Assembly: GCF_037392515.1 (NCBI RefSeq)
Contig: NW_027133899.1
Coordinates: 1 to 64,000, forward strand
DNA length: 64,000 nt
Reading direction: 5' to 3'
DNA from: Haliotis asinina
Taxonomy: Eukaryota; Mollusca; Gastropoda; Lepetellida; Haliotidae
Of the stretch, positions 1 through 16,336 are shown one piece after another. The position numbers were made by a program, and so were the translations under genes. The notes beneath the pieces are model-generated. The model ran no database searches and had not been told where the DNA came from. It saw nothing but the letters and a program-made list of their open reading frames with translations. How positions within the stretch are numbered: the stretch's first letter is position 1; each line of letters begins with the position of its first letter.

Positions 1-46
1 AGTTTGTTTTCATCATATTTCCAAGCATTCTTTTGTGTGATTTGGT

Positions 47-62
47 GGTCCTGAAAAGGACC
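47..62 (-). terminator. Histone 3' stem-loop of H2A (unit 1)
   Basis: GGTCCTTTTCAGGACC on the minus strand: six-base stem and TTTC loop, the SLBP-binding hairpin of replication-dependent histone mRNA, 26 bases after the stop. A purine-rich AAAAGAATGCTTG (22-34) follows after a 12-base gap, where the U7 snRNA histone downstream element is expected. Confidence 0.93.
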
Positions 63-88
63 GTTGATGGAGAAGCGTGGGTGGAAAT

Positions 89-469
89 TTACTTTCCGGC
101 AGACTTTTGCGTCTTCTTGGGGAGAAGGACAGCCTGGATGTTGGGGAGGACACCACCTTGGGCGATGGTTACTCCGGACAGAAGTTTGTTCAACTCCTCG
201 TCGTTCCTAATGGCCAGCTGCAGATGTCTGGGGATGATTCTGGTCTTCTTGTTGTCTCTTGCGGCGTTACCTGCCAACTCAAGAACCTCAGCGGCGAGGT
301 ATTCCAAAACGGCAGCCAGGTACACTGGGGCTCCGGCACCCACGCGTTCGGCATAGTTTCCTTTACGGAGGAGGCGATGGATACGTCCAACGGGGAACTG
401 AAGTCCGGCCCTGGAGGATCGGGACTTGGATTTGCCCTTGACTTTTCCGCCTTTACCACGTCCTGACAT
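89..469 (-). CDS. H2A: Histone H2A, unit 1
   Basis: Core nucleosomal histone H2A of 126 residues, the usual length. It opens MSGRGKGGK and has the histone fold from [14 protein letters not shown] onward. The acidic patch residues [10 protein letters not shown] are present, and the protein ends KKTQKSAGK. There is no SQ-E/D tail, so it is the canonical form and not H2A.X. A frame-matched ATG 30 bases upstream (499) would add ten residues, but the ATG at 469 matches the universal N-terminus. The gene is intronless and divergent from H2B, with which it shares a 222-bp intergenic promoter. Its 3' processing stem-loop is at 47-62. The gene is replication-dependent by type. Confidence 0.97.
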   Translation of the reverse strand: MSGRGKGGKVKGKSKSRSSRAGLQFPVGRIHRLLRKGNYAERVGAGAPVYLAAVLEYLAAEVLELAGNAARDNKKTRIIPRHLQLAIRNDEELNKLLSGVTIAQGGVLPNIQAVLLPKKTQKSAGK

Positions 470-515
470 GTTGGTAGTTTTATCGATATGCAACAACAAG
501 CAACGAACTCAGCCC

Positions 516-522
516 ATTTATA
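516..522 (-). promoter_or_regulatory. TATA box of H2A
   Basis: Reads TATAAAT on the minus strand, 47 bases above the H2A ATG. This predicts a transcript start near 490, exactly where the LINE entered unit 6. Confidence 0.75.
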
Positions 523-580
523 CGGCCCTATACAAAGCAACTGGACGCGCACCGGGTCGAAACATGGATTTTGCCGGGAA

Positions 581-605
581 GGTTGTCTTCTCCGACGTCC
601 GCGCG
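581..605 (+). promoter_or_regulatory. 25-bp element shared by H2B and H4 promoters (H2B side)
   Basis: Begins GGTTGTCTTCTCCGA and ends GTCCGCGCG. It matches 24 of 25 bases with the minus strand at 2033-2057 above H4. It lies 26 bp above the H2B TATA box. I do not recognise it as a known factor site. It recurs at the same place in every unit. Confidence 0.6.
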
Positions 606-631
606 CTCAAAACCTCCGATCCGATCCGCTG

Positions 632-639
632 TATAAAAG
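632..639 (+). promoter_or_regulatory. TATA box of H2B
   Basis: TATAAAAG, 53 bases before the H2B ATG; predicts a start near 660 and a leader of about 30 bases. Confidence 0.8.
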
Positions 640-691
640 GCCTGAGATCGCCAAATCCATATACACAATCTTGCACTGCTTCAGTATCAAC

Positions 692-1060
692 ATGCCACCA
701 AAGGTTAGTTCTAAAGGAGCTAAGAAAGCCGGAAAGGCAAAGGCCGCACGTGTCGGCGACAAGAAAAAGAAGAGGAGGAGGAAGGAAAGTTACAGCATCT
801 ACATCTACAAGGTGTTGAAACAGGTGCACCCTGACACTGGTATCAGCAGCAAAGCTATGTCCATCATGAACAGCTTTGTCAACGATATCTTCGAGAGAAT
901 CGCCGCCGAGGCATCCCGTCTCGCTCATTACAACAAGCGATCCACTATCACCTCTCGGGAGATCCAAACCGCTGTCCGTCTTCTCCTCCCCGGTGAACTG
1001 GCCAAGCACGCCGTCTCTGAGGGTACTAAGGCCGTCACCAAGTACACCAGCTCCAAGTAG
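692..1060 (+). CDS. H2B: Histone H2B, unit 1
   Basis: Core histone H2B of 122 residues. The N-tail [19 protein letters not shown] is lysine-rich, followed by [33 protein letters not shown] in the repression/αN segment and then the histone fold. The tail end AVTKYTSSK keeps the lysine that is the known ubiquitination site in animals. The frame is open upstream to 488, but the start at 692 gives the family N-terminus and lies about 55 bases below a TATAAAAG box. The gene is intronless and ends in a stem-loop at 1096-1111. It converges on H4. Confidence 0.97.
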   Translation: MPPKVSSKGAKKAGKAKAARVGDKKKKRRRKESYSIYIYKVLKQVHPDTGISSKAMSIMNSFVNDIFERIAAEASRLAHYNKRSTITSREIQTAVRLLLPGELAKHAVSEGTKAVTKYTSSK

Positions 1061-1095
1061 ACAGTTCACCTACGGGCTTCTGCTTACCACCCAAC

Positions 1096-1111
1096 GGTCC
1101 TTTTCAGGACC
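1096..1111 (+). terminator. Histone 3' stem-loop of H2B (unit 1)
   Basis: Same 16-base hairpin, 35 bases after the stop. The downstream element here is AAAAGAACACTTG (1124-1136), again after 12 bases, and is the only one of the four with a changed core. Confidence 0.93.
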
Positions 1112-1136
1112 ACCAACTCTCACAAAAGAACACTTG

Positions 1137-1585
1137 AAAACAAGTAATTAGACTCAGAGAAACACAACAAAACATAACGTGTAGAAACTAAACACAAATA
1201 GGAGAGAACACTCACGAGTATTAATGTAAGCCCTATGTATTCTTCATACATAACGTTATAATTATCCATGTTTCTTTTTCTTTAAAAAACAAAACAAACA
1301 AAAAACAAACAAACAAACGGTTTAAATTTGTAACCTATACCTGATTACAATACACAATCAACGCATCTAATCTACTCACTTACTAACTGGCTGTTATTGT
1401 TTTCTGGTTCCACATATCATCGTTTCACTCATGCTCTTCACTGGTGTGAATCGGTTAACATTTTACTGTGCATTTGAATTTATTCGATTGCATCACGTGC
1501 GTGCGTGCGTGCGTGCGTTCGTGTGTGAATGTATTTAGAATGCAAATGAAATAATGACAATGTGTTTTTCATAAAATCAAGTTAT
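1137..1585. other. H2B-H4 convergent spacer (unit 1; repeated in every unit)
   Basis: AT-rich spacer between two converging 3' ends. It holds a (CAAA)n-like tract (about 1284-1319) and a (GTGC)n tract (about 1498-1526). I see no gene in it. Both microsatellites keep the same length in the units I compared. Confidence 0.7.
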
Positions 1586-1610
1586 CAAGCATTCTTTTGT
1601 GTTATTTGGT

Positions 1611-1626
1611 GGTCCTGAAAAGGACC
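1611..1626 (-). terminator. Histone 3' stem-loop of H4 (unit 1)
   Basis: Same hairpin on the minus strand, 30 bases after the stop, with AAAAGAATGCTTG at 1586-1598 after a 12-base gap. Confidence 0.93.
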
Positions 1627-1656
1627 GTTGAGAGTGTTGGTAAAAACACAAAGTTT

Positions 1657-2836
<1,180 letters not shown>

Positions 2837-2864
2837 ACAGCGGTCCGCTCATATCTATCATAAC

Positions 2865-2880
2865 GGTCCTTTTCAGGACC
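2865..2880 (+). terminator. Histone 3' stem-loop of H3 (unit 1)
   Basis: Same hairpin, 28 bases after the stop, with AAAAGAATGCTTG at 2893-2905 after a 12-base gap. Confidence 0.93.
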
Positions 2881-2905
2881 ACCAAATACCCGAAAAGAAT
2901 GCTTG

Positions 2906-3600
2906 ATTACACGATAATGAAAACACTCGGGACACGAATAAACTTACCAACCAATGATGTTAATTTATGCTTAGGCATATCATTCAGTACGGGCAAAACC
3001 TCGCTTTTATATACACAAACGAATTACACACACTCATGGATGTTTATCTTCTATACATATTACAAACCCACGTTTCCAAACAATGAAAATGCATTGCACC
3101 CCTAACCCCAAATACATGTACTGTGACACACACACCTATATGCCATTTCAGACGAATTAACCCCAAAGTGCTAGGCGGATAGGGCCGAAACTGTTCTTTC
3201 ACGCTACCATGTCACAGCTGACGTATGCACCTGACCCAGACATGCACGAATGAAGTAAGCCATAACCCTACCTACCCAACACTATGTTCTGTATAGGCAC
3301 AGACGTTCTTCATTTACGTTTAAGACCAAACGTACATGTACCGGATCGCCGCTCAAACCTACAAAAGTTGTCTCCCTTCCACTGCACTCTATCCGTGTAG
3401 CAGTGATAAATATATTTCTGTAACTGTGAAAGAAACCATTAACTGTAAAGTGTAATTAATATTAGAACTGATATCATCATTTTGGTATTGATTAAATAAT
3501 TGACATTGTGTATGCGTGTGATTGTATTAATTAGGATAATAATGATTCGATTGTACAAGGTAAACATGGAAAGTTGCTGCAGTTTGTTTTCATCATATTT
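2906..3600. other. H3-H2A inter-unit spacer (unit 1; repeated in every unit)
   Basis: About 700 bp where an H1 gene would sit in many invertebrate quintets. I find no lysine/alanine-rich H1-like frame and no 5S rRNA or tRNA box pair. It is ordinary AT-rich spacer. It recurs between units and its last copy is cut at 32893. Confidence 0.7.
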
Positions 3601-3668
3601 CCAAGCATTCTTTTGTGTGATTTGGTGGTCCTGAAAAGGACCGTTGATGGAGAAGCGTGGGTGGAAAT

Positions 3669-4049
3669 TTACTTTCCGGCAGACTTTTGCGTCTTCTTGG
3701 GGAGAAGGACAGCCTGGATGTTGGGGAGGACACCACCTTGGGCGATGGTTACTCCGGACAGAAGTTTGTTCAACTCCTCGTCGTTCCTAATGGCCAGCTG
3801 CAGATGTCTGGGGATGATTCTGGTCTTCTTGTTGTCTCTTGCGGCGTTACCTGCCAACTCAAGAACCTCAGCGGCGAGGTATTCCAAAACGGCAGCCAGG
3901 TACACTGGGGCTCCGGCACCCACGCGTTCGGCATAGTTTCCTTTACGGAGGAGGCGATGGATACGTCCAACGGGGAACTGAAGTCCGGCCCTGGAGGATC
4001 GGGACTTGGATTTGCCCTTGACTTTTCCGCCTTTACCACGTCCTGACAT
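3669..4049 (-). CDS. H2A: Histone H2A, unit 2
   Basis: Translation is identical to H2A of unit 1, in frame and uninterrupted. The stem-loop is at 3627-3642. The upstream neighbour across a 222-bp divergent promoter is H2B of the same unit. Confidence 0.97.
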   Translation of the reverse strand: MSGRGKGGKVKGKSKSRSSRAGLQFPVGRIHRLLRKGNYAERVGAGAPVYLAAVLEYLAAEVLELAGNAARDNKKTRIIPRHLQLAIRNDEELNKLLSGVTIAQGGVLPNIQAVLLPKKTQKSAGK

Positions 4050-4271
4050 GTTGGTAGTTTTATCGATATGCAACAACAAGCAACGAACTCAGCCCATTTA
4101 TACGGCCCTATACAAAGCAACTGGACGCGCACCGGGTCGAAACATGGATTTTGCCGGGAAGGTTGTCTTCTCCGACGTCCGCGCGCTCAAAACCTCCGAT
4201 CCGATCCGCTGTATAAAAGGCCTGAGATCGCCAAATCCATATACACAATCTTGCACTGCTTCAGTATCAAC

Positions 4272-4640
4272 ATGCCACCAAAGGTTAGTTCTAAAGGAGC
4301 TAAGAAAGCCGGAAAGGCAAAGGCCGCACGTGTCGGCGACAAGAAAAAGAAGAGGAGGAGGAAGGAAAGTTACAGCATCTACATCTACAAGGTGTTGAAA
4401 CAGGTGCACCCTGACACTGGTATCAGCAGCAAAGCTATGTCCATCATGAACAGCTTTGTCAACGATATCTTCGAGAGAATCGCCGCCGAGGCATCCCGTC
4501 TCGCTCATTACAACAAGCGATCCACTATCACCTCTCGGGAGATCCAAACCGCTGTCCGTCTTCTCCTCCCCGGTGAACTGGCCAAGCACGCCGTCTCTGA
4601 GGGTACTAAGGCCGTCACCAAGTACACCAGCTCCAAGTAG
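4272..4640 (+). CDS. H2B: Histone H2B, unit 2
   Basis: 122 residues, identical to unit 1. The start is set by MPPKVSS below the TATA box. The stem-loop is at 4676-4691. Confidence 0.97.
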   Translation: MPPKVSSKGAKKAGKAKAARVGDKKKKRRRKESYSIYIYKVLKQVHPDTGISSKAMSIMNSFVNDIFERIAAEASRLAHYNKRSTITSREIQTAVRLLLPGELAKHAVSEGTKAVTKYTSSK

Positions 4641-5236
4641 ACAGTTCACCTACGGGCTTCTGCTTACCACCCAACGGTCCTTTTCAGGACCACCAACTCT
4701 CACAAAAGAACACTTGAAAACAAGTAATTAGACTCAGAGAAACACAACAAAACATAACGTGTAGAAACTAAACACAAATAGGAGAGAACACTCACGAGTA
4801 TTAATGTAAGCCCTATGTATTCTTCATACATAACGTTATAATTATCCATGTTTCTTTTTCTTTAAAAAACAAAACAAACAAAAAACAAACAAACAAACGG
4901 TTTAAATTTGTAACCTATACCTGATTACAATACACAATCAACGCATCTAATCTACTCACTTACTAACTGGCTGTTATTGTTTTCTGGTTCCACATATCAT
5001 CGTTTCACTCATGCTCTTCACTGGTGTGAATCGGTTAACATTTTACTGTGCATTTGAATTTATTCGATTGCATCACGTGCGTGCGTGCGTGCGTGCGTTC
5101 GTGTGTGAATGTATTTAGAATGCAAATGAAATAATGACAATGTGTTTTTCATAAAATCAAGTTATCAAGCATTCTTTTGTGTTATTTGGTGGTCCTGAAA
5201 AGGACCGTTGAGAGTGTTGGTAAAAACACAAAGTTT

Positions 5237-5596
<360 letters not shown>

Positions 5597-5999
5597 TCAG
5601 CTTTTAAAGGAACGCGCGGACCTCGGAGAAGACAACCAAGCATAAAAACAGTTGTATTTACGTTCTAGCTAGCATAATAATGGCAAAAACACACTTTTTT
5701 TACATAGCGGATACCAATTAGCACTAGTGTGTTCTTACATCACACGTTCATTACGTTTTATTGTCTTGTTTTTGCAGTTATTACAAGTAATTGCCCCAGC
5801 CGATGCCAAGAGTTTATACACTAACATCGCATGTGTGAAAACTCACTCACTGAGCCAAGTCAAGTCAGTCCGTACGACCACGAAAAGAAAGGCAACCAAT
5901 CAGGATAGCTGCTCATCGACCAATCAACGGCCTCCCCGCGCAAGTCCGACTCCCGTCAAGAGCGAGCATCAACTGTGTTTGATTCAGTTTCACTTGTGA

Positions 6000-6416
<417 letters not shown>

Positions 6417-7248
6417 ACAGCGGTCCGCTCATATCTATCATAACGGTCCTTTTCAGGACCACCAAATACCCGAAAAGAATGCTTGATTACACGATAATGA
6501 AAACACTCGGGACACGAATAAACTTACCAACCAATGATGTTAATTTATGCTTAGGCATATCATTCAGTACGGGCAAAACCTCGCTTTTATATACACAAAC
6601 GAATTACACACACTCATGGATGTTTATCTTCTATACATATTACAAACCCACGTTTCCAAACAATGAAAATGCATTGCACCCCTAACCCCAAATACATGTA
6701 CTGTGACACACACACCTATATGCCATTTCAGACGAATTAACCCCAAAGTGCTAGGCGGATAGGGCCGAAACTGTTCTTTCACGCTACCATGTCACAGCTG
6801 ACGTATGCACCTGACCCAGACATGCACGAATGAAGTAAGCCATAACCCTACCTACCCAACACTATGTTCTGTATAGGCACAGACGTTCTTCATTTACGTT
6901 TAAGACCAAACGTACATGTACCGGATCGCCGCTCAAACCTACAAAAGTTGTCTCCCTTCCACTGCACTCTATCCGTGTAGCAGTGATAAATATATTTCTG
7001 TAACTGTGAAAGAAACCATTAACTGTAAAGTGTAATTAATATTAGAACTGATATCATCATTTTGGTATTGATTAAATAATTGACATTGTGTATGCGTGTG
7101 ATTGTATTAATTAGGATAATAATGATTCGATTGTACAAGGTAAACATGGAAAGTTGCTGCAGTTTGTTTTCATCATATTTCCAAGCATTCTTTTGTGTGA
7201 TTTGGTGGTCCTGAAAAGGACCGTTGATGGAGAAGCGTGGGTGGAAAT

Positions 7249-7629
7249 TTACTTTCCGGCAGACTTTTGCGTCTTCTTGGGGAGAAGGACAGCCTGGATG
7301 TTGGGGAGGACACCACCTTGGGCGATGGTTACTCCGGACAGAAGTTTGTTCAACTCCTCGTCGTTCCTAATGGCCAGCTGCAGATGTCTGGGGATGATTC
7401 TGGTCTTCTTGTTGTCTCTTGCGGCGTTACCTGCCAACTCAAGAACCTCAGCGGCGAGGTATTCCAAAACGGCAGCCAGGTACACTGGGGCTCCGGCACC
7501 CACGCGTTCGGCATAGTTTCCTTTACGGAGGAGGCGATGGATACGTCCAACGGGGAACTGAAGTCCGGCCCTGGAGGATCGGGACTTGGATTTGCCCTTG
7601 ACTTTTCCGCCTTTACCACGTCCTGACAT
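7249..7629 (-). CDS. H2A: Histone H2A, unit 3
   Basis: 126 residues, intact and identical to the unit 1 protein. The stem-loop is at 7207-7222. Confidence 0.97.
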   Translation of the reverse strand: MSGRGKGGKVKGKSKSRSSRAGLQFPVGRIHRLLRKGNYAERVGAGAPVYLAAVLEYLAAEVLELAGNAARDNKKTRIIPRHLQLAIRNDEELNKLLSGVTIAQGGVLPNIQAVLLPKKTQKSAGK

Positions 7630-7851
7630 GTTGGTAGTTTTATCGATATGCAACAACAAGCAACGAACTCAGCCCATTTATACGGCCCTATACAAAGCAA
7701 CTGGACGCGCACCGGGTCGAAACATGGATTTTGCCGGGAAGGTTGTCTTCTCCGACGTCCGCGCGCTCAAAACCTCCGATCCGATCCGCTGTATAAAAGG
7801 CCTGAGATCGCCAAATCCATATACACAATCTTGCACTGCTTCAGTATCAAC

Positions 7852-8220
7852 ATGCCACCAAAGGTTAGTTCTAAAGGAGCTAAGAAAGCCGGAAAGGCAA
7901 AGGCCGCACGTGTCGGCGACAAGAAAAAGAAGAGGAGGAGGAAGGAAAGTTACAGCATCTACATCTACAAGGTGTTGAAACAGGTGCACCCTGACACTGG
8001 TATCAGCAGCAAAGCTATGTCCATCATGAACAGCTTTGTCAACGATATCTTCGAGAGAATCGCCGCCGAGGCATCCCGTCTCGCTCATTACAACAAGCGA
8101 TCCACTATCACCTCTCGGGAGATCCAAACCGCTGTCCGTCTTCTCCTCCCCGGTGAACTGGCCAAGCACGCCGTCTCTGAGGGTACTAAGGCCGTCACCA
8201 AGTACACCAGCTCCAAGTAG
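7852..8220 (+). CDS. H2B: Histone H2B, unit 3
   Basis: 122 residues, intact. The stem-loop is at 8256-8271. Confidence 0.97.
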   Translation: MPPKVSSKGAKKAGKAKAARVGDKKKKRRRKESYSIYIYKVLKQVHPDTGISSKAMSIMNSFVNDIFERIAAEASRLAHYNKRSTITSREIQTAVRLLLPGELAKHAVSEGTKAVTKYTSSK

Positions 8221-8816
8221 ACAGTTCACCTACGGGCTTCTGCTTACCACCCAACGGTCCTTTTCAGGACCACCAACTCTCACAAAAGAACACTTGAAAA
8301 CAAGTAATTAGACTCAGAGAAACACAACAAAACATAACGTGTAGAAACTAAACACAAATAGGAGAGAACACTCACGAGTATTAATGTAAGCCCTATGTAT
8401 TCTTCATACATAACGTTATAATTATCCATGTTTCTTTTTCTTTAAAAAACAAAACAAACAAAAAACAAACAAACAAACGGTTTAAATTTGTAACCTATAC
8501 CTGATTACAATACACAATCAACGCATCTAATCTACTCACTTACTAACTGGCTGTTATTGTTTTCTGGTTCCACATATCATCGTTTCACTCATGCTCTTCA
8601 CTGGTGTGAATCGGTTAACATTTTACTGTGCATTTGAATTTATTCGATTGCATCACGTGCGTGCGTGCGTGCGTGCGTTCGTGTGTGAATGTATTTAGAA
8701 TGCAAATGAAATAATGACAATGTGTTTTTCATAAAATCAAGTTATCAAGCATTCTTTTGTGTTATTTGGTGGTCCTGAAAAGGACCGTTGAGAGTGTTGG
8801 TAAAAACACAAAGTTT

Positions 8817-9176
<360 letters not shown>

Positions 9177-9579
9177 TCAGCTTTTAAAGGAACGCGCGGA
9201 CCTCGGAGAAGACAACCAAGCATAAAAACAGTTGTATTTACGTTCTAGCTAGCATAATAATGGCAAAAACACACTTTTTTTACATAGCGGATACCAATTA
9301 GCACTAGTGTGTTCTTACATCACACGTTCATTACGTTTTATTGTCTTGTTTTTGCAGTTATTACAAGTAATTGCCCCAGCCGATGCCAAGAGTTTATACA
9401 CTAACATCGCATGTGTGAAAACTCACTCACTGAGCCAAGTCAAGTCAGTCCGTACGACCACGAAAAGAAAGGCAACCAATCAGGATAGCTGCTCATCGAC
9501 CAATCAACGGCCTCCCCGCGCAAGTCCGACTCCCGTCAAGAGCGAGCATCAACTGTGTTTGATTCAGTTTCACTTGTGA

Positions 9580-9996
<417 letters not shown>

Positions 9997-10828
9997 ACAG
10001 CGGTCCGCTCATATCTATCATAACGGTCCTTTTCAGGACCACCAAATACCCGAAAAGAATGCTTGATTACACGATAATGAAAACACTCGGGACACGAATA
10101 AACTTACCAACCAATGATGTTAATTTATGCTTAGGCATATCATTCAGTACGGGCAAAACCTCGCTTTTATATACACAAACGAATTACACACACTCATGGA
10201 TGTTTATCTTCTATACATATTACAAACCCACGTTTCCAAACAATGAAAATGCATTGCACCCCTAACCCCAAATACATGTACTGTGACACACACACCTATA
10301 TGCCATTTCAGACGAATTAACCCCAAAGTGCTAGGCGGATAGGGCCGAAACTGTTCTTTCACGCTACCATGTCACAGCTGACGTATGCACCTGACCCAGA
10401 CATGCACGAATGAAGTAAGCCATAACCCTACCTACCCAACACTATGTTCTGTATAGGCACAGACGTTCTTCATTTACGTTTAAGACCAAACGTACATGTA
10501 CCGGATCGCCGCTCAAACCTACAAAAGTTGTCTCCCTTCCACTGCACTCTATCCGTGTAGCAGTGATAAATATATTTCTGTAACTGTGAAAGAAACCATT
10601 AACTGTAAAGTGTAATTAATATTAGAACTGATATCATCATTTTGGTATTGATTAAATAATTGACATTGTGTATGCGTGTGATTGTATTAATTAGGATAAT
10701 AATGATTCGATTGTACAAGGTAAACATGGAAAGTTGCTGCAGTTTGTTTTCATCATATTTCCAAGCATTCTTTTGTGTGATTTGGTGGTCCTGAAAAGGA
10801 CCGTTGATGGAGAAGCGTGGGTGGAAAT

Positions 10829-11209
10829 TTACTTTCCGGCAGACTTTTGCGTCTTCTTGGGGAGAAGGACAGCCTGGATGTTGGGGAGGACACCACCTTG
10901 GGCGATGGTTACTCCGGACAGAAGTTTGTTCAACTCCTCGTCGTTCCTAATGGCCAGCTGCAGATGTCTGGGGATGATTCTGGTCTTCTTGTTGTCTCTT
11001 GCGGCGTTACCTGCCAACTCAAGAACCTCAGCGGCGAGGTATTCCAAAACGGCAGCCAGGTACACTGGGGCTCCGGCACCCACGCGTTCGGCATAGTTTC
11101 CTTTACGGAGGAGGCGATGGATACGTCCAACGGGGAACTGAAGTCCGGCCCTGGAGGATCGGGACTTGGATTTGCCCTTGACTTTTCCGCCTTTACCACG
11201 TCCTGACAT
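10829..11209 (-). CDS. H2A: Histone H2A, unit 4
   Basis: 126 residues, intact. The stem-loop is at 10787-10802. Confidence 0.97.
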   Translation of the reverse strand: MSGRGKGGKVKGKSKSRSSRAGLQFPVGRIHRLLRKGNYAERVGAGAPVYLAAVLEYLAAEVLELAGNAARDNKKTRIIPRHLQLAIRNDEELNKLLSGVTIAQGGVLPNIQAVLLPKKTQKSAGK

Positions 11210-11431
11210 GTTGGTAGTTTTATCGATATGCAACAACAAGCAACGAACTCAGCCCATTTATACGGCCCTATACAAAGCAACTGGACGCGCACCGGGTCGA
11301 AACATGGATTTTGCCGGGAAGGTTGTCTTCTCCGACGTCCGCGCGCTCAAAACCTCCGATCCGATCCGCTGTATAAAAGGCCTGAGATCGCCAAATCCAT
11401 ATACACAATCTTGCACTGCTTCAGTATCAAC

Positions 11432-11800
11432 ATGCCACCAAAGGTTAGTTCTAAAGGAGCTAAGAAAGCCGGAAAGGCAAAGGCCGCACGTGTCGGCGAC
11501 AAGAAAAAGAAGAGGAGGAGGAAGGAAAGTTACAGCATCTACATCTACAAGGTGTTGAAACAGGTGCACCCTGACACTGGTATCAGCAGCAAAGCTATGT
11601 CCATCATGAACAGCTTTGTCAACGATATCTTCGAGAGAATCGCCGCCGAGGCATCCCGTCTCGCTCATTACAACAAGCGATCCACTATCACCTCTCGGGA
11701 GATCCAAACCGCTGTCCGTCTTCTCCTCCCCGGTGAACTGGCCAAGCACGCCGTCTCTGAGGGTACTAAGGCCGTCACCAAGTACACCAGCTCCAAGTAG
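11432..11800 (+). CDS. H2B: Histone H2B, unit 4
   Basis: 122 residues, intact. The stem-loop is at 11836-11851. Confidence 0.97.
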   Translation: MPPKVSSKGAKKAGKAKAARVGDKKKKRRRKESYSIYIYKVLKQVHPDTGISSKAMSIMNSFVNDIFERIAAEASRLAHYNKRSTITSREIQTAVRLLLPGELAKHAVSEGTKAVTKYTSSK

Positions 11801-12396
11801 ACAGTTCACCTACGGGCTTCTGCTTACCACCCAACGGTCCTTTTCAGGACCACCAACTCTCACAAAAGAACACTTGAAAACAAGTAATTAGACTCAGAGA
11901 AACACAACAAAACATAACGTGTAGAAACTAAACACAAATAGGAGAGAACACTCACGAGTATTAATGTAAGCCCTATGTATTCTTCATACATAACGTTATA
12001 ATTATCCATGTTTCTTTTTCTTTAAAAAACAAAACAAACAAAAAACAAACAAACAAACGGTTTAAATTTGTAACCTATACCTGATTACAATACACAATCA
12101 ACGCATCTAATCTACTCACTTACTAACTGGCTGTTATTGTTTTCTGGTTCCACATATCATCGTTTCACTCATGCTCTTCACTGGTGTGAATCGGTTAACA
12201 TTTTACTGTGCATTTGAATTTATTCGATTGCATCACGTGCGTGCGTGCGTGCGTGCGTTCGTGTGTGAATGTATTTAGAATGCAAATGAAATAATGACAA
12301 TGTGTTTTTCATAAAATCAAGTTATCAAGCATTCTTTTGTGTTATTTGGTGGTCCTGAAAAGGACCGTTGAGAGTGTTGGTAAAAACACAAAGTTT

Positions 12397-12756
<360 letters not shown>

Positions 12757-13159
12757 TCAGCTTTTAAAGGAACGCGCGGACCTCGGAGAAGACAACCAAG
12801 CATAAAAACAGTTGTATTTACGTTCTAGCTAGCATAATAATGGCAAAAACACACTTTTTTTACATAGCGGATACCAATTAGCACTAGTGTGTTCTTACAT
12901 CACACGTTCATTACGTTTTATTGTCTTGTTTTTGCAGTTATTACAAGTAATTGCCCCAGCCGATGCCAAGAGTTTATACACTAACATCGCATGTGTGAAA
13001 ACTCACTCACTGAGCCAAGTCAAGTCAGTCCGTACGACCACGAAAAGAAAGGCAACCAATCAGGATAGCTGCTCATCGACCAATCAACGGCCTCCCCGCG
13101 CAAGTCCGACTCCCGTCAAGAGCGAGCATCAACTGTGTTTGATTCAGTTTCACTTGTGA

Positions 13160-13576
<417 letters not shown>

Positions 13577-14408
13577 ACAGCGGTCCGCTCATATCTATCA
13601 TAACGGTCCTTTTCAGGACCACCAAATACCCGAAAAGAATGCTTGATTACACGATAATGAAAACACTCGGGACACGAATAAACTTACCAACCAATGATGT
13701 TAATTTATGCTTAGGCATATCATTCAGTACGGGCAAAACCTCGCTTTTATATACACAAACGAATTACACACACTCATGGATGTTTATCTTCTATACATAT
13801 TACAAACCCACGTTTCCAAACAATGAAAATGCATTGCACCCCTAACCCCAAATACATGTACTGTGACACACACACCTATATGCCATTTCAGACGAATTAA
13901 CCCCAAAGTGCTAGGCGGATAGGGCCGAAACTGTTCTTTCACGCTACCATGTCACAGCTGACGTATGCACCTGACCCAGACATGCACGAATGAAGTAAGC
14001 CATAACCCTACCTACCCAACACTATGTTCTGTATAGGCACAGACGTTCTTCATTTACGTTTAAGACCAAACGTACATGTACCGGATCGCCGCTCAAACCT
14101 ACAAAAGTTGTCTCCCTTCCACTGCACTCTATCCGTGTAGCAGTGATAAATATATTTCTGTAACTGTGAAAGAAACCATTAACTGTAAAGTGTAATTAAT
14201 ATTAGAACTGATATCATCATTTTGGTATTGATTAAATAATTGACATTGTGTATGCGTGTGATTGTATTAATTAGGATAATAATGATTCGATTGTACAAGG
14301 TAAACATGGAAAGTTGCTGCAGTTTGTTTTCATCATATTTCCAAGCATTCTTTTGTGTGATTTGGTGGTCCTGAAAAGGACCGTTGATGGAGAAGCGTGG
14401 GTGGAAAT

Positions 14409-14789
14409 TTACTTTCCGGCAGACTTTTGCGTCTTCTTGGGGAGAAGGACAGCCTGGATGTTGGGGAGGACACCACCTTGGGCGATGGTTACTCCGGACA
14501 GAAGTTTGTTCAACTCCTCGTCGTTCCTAATGGCCAGCTGCAGATGTCTGGGGATGATTCTGGTCTTCTTGTTGTCTCTTGCGGCGTTACCTGCCAACTC
14601 AAGAACCTCAGCGGCGAGGTATTCCAAAACGGCAGCCAGGTACACTGGGGCTCCGGCACCCACGCGTTCGGCATAGTTTCCTTTACGGAGGAGGCGATGG
14701 ATACGTCCAACGGGGAACTGAAGTCCGGCCCTGGAGGATCGGGACTTGGATTTGCCCTTGACTTTTCCGCCTTTACCACGTCCTGACAT
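14409..14789 (-). CDS. H2A: Histone H2A, unit 5
   Basis: 126 residues, intact. The stem-loop is at 14367-14382. Confidence 0.97.
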   Translation of the reverse strand: MSGRGKGGKVKGKSKSRSSRAGLQFPVGRIHRLLRKGNYAERVGAGAPVYLAAVLEYLAAEVLELAGNAARDNKKTRIIPRHLQLAIRNDEELNKLLSGVTIAQGGVLPNIQAVLLPKKTQKSAGK

Positions 14790-15011
14790 GTTGGTAGTTT
14801 TATCGATATGCAACAACAAGCAACGAACTCAGCCCATTTATACGGCCCTATACAAAGCAACTGGACGCGCACCGGGTCGAAACATGGATTTTGCCGGGAA
14901 GGTTGTCTTCTCCGACGTCCGCGCGCTCAAAACCTCCGATCCGATCCGCTGTATAAAAGGCCTGAGATCGCCAAATCCATATACACAATCTTGCACTGCT
15001 TCAGTATCAAC

Positions 15012-15380
15012 ATGCCACCAAAGGTTAGTTCTAAAGGAGCTAAGAAAGCCGGAAAGGCAAAGGCCGCACGTGTCGGCGACAAGAAAAAGAAGAGGAGGAG
15101 GAAGGAAAGTTACAGCATCTACATCTACAAGGTGTTGAAACAGGTGCACCCTGACACTGGTATCAGCAGCAAAGCTATGTCCATCATGAACAGCTTTGTC
15201 AACGATATCTTCGAGAGAATCGCCGCCGAGGCATCCCGTCTCGCTCATTACAACAAGCGATCCACTATCACCTCTCGGGAGATCCAAACCGCTGTCCGTC
15301 TTCTCCTCCCCGGTGAACTGGCCAAGCACGCCGTCTCTGAGGGTACTAAGGCCGTCACCAAGTACACCAGCTCCAAGTAG
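15012..15380 (+). CDS. H2B: Histone H2B, unit 5
   Basis: 122 residues, intact. The stem-loop is at 15416-15431. Confidence 0.97.
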   Translation: MPPKVSSKGAKKAGKAKAARVGDKKKKRRRKESYSIYIYKVLKQVHPDTGISSKAMSIMNSFVNDIFERIAAEASRLAHYNKRSTITSREIQTAVRLLLPGELAKHAVSEGTKAVTKYTSSK

Positions 15381-15976
15381 ACAGTTCACCTACGGGCTTC
15401 TGCTTACCACCCAACGGTCCTTTTCAGGACCACCAACTCTCACAAAAGAACACTTGAAAACAAGTAATTAGACTCAGAGAAACACAACAAAACATAACGT
15501 GTAGAAACTAAACACAAATAGGAGAGAACACTCACGAGTATTAATGTAAGCCCTATGTATTCTTCATACATAACGTTATAATTATCCATGTTTCTTTTTC
15601 TTTAAAAAACAAAACAAACAAAAAACAAACAAACAAACGGTTTAAATTTGTAACCTATACCTGATTACAATACACAATCAACGCATCTAATCTACTCACT
15701 TACTAACTGGCTGTTATTGTTTTCTGGTTCCACATATCATCGTTTCACTCATGCTCTTCACTGGTGTGAATCGGTTAACATTTTACTGTGCATTTGAATT
15801 TATTCGATTGCATCACGTGCGTGCGTGCGTGCGTGCGTTCGTGTGTGAATGTATTTAGAATGCAAATGAAATAATGACAATGTGTTTTTCATAAAATCAA
15901 GTTATCAAGCATTCTTTTGTGTTATTTGGTGGTCCTGAAAAGGACCGTTGAGAGTGTTGGTAAAAACACAAAGTTT

Positions 15977-16336
<360 letters not shown>

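Larger units (their letters stand above)
470..691. promoter_or_regulatory. Divergent H2A/H2B promoter (unit 1)
   Basis: 222 bp between the two start codons. The H2A TATA box is TATAAAT on the minus strand at 516-522 and the H2B TATA box is TATAAAAG at 632-639. A 25-bp GC-rich element at 581-605 recurs in the H4 promoter. The same block occurs in units 2-5, 7 and 8. In unit 6 the H2A side is split by the LINE. Confidence 0.85.

Noticed and set aside
488-691. A longer 190-codon H2B frame in each unit
   Set aside because: The added N-terminus translates the promoter, including the TATA box. The known H2B N-terminus starts at 692.
89-1069. Other long frames overlapping the histone genes on both strands
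   Set aside because: They lie across real histone genes in other frames, have no family motifs, and recur only because the units are identical.
1540-1547. ATGCAAAT octamer
   Set aside because: The octamer is a known H2B promoter site, but here it sits between the converging 3' ends of H2B and H4, away from any promoter.
2906-3600. Possible H1, 5S rRNA or tRNA gene in the inter-unit spacer
   Set aside because: I found no lysine/alanine-rich frame, no 5S-like internal control region and no A/B box pair.
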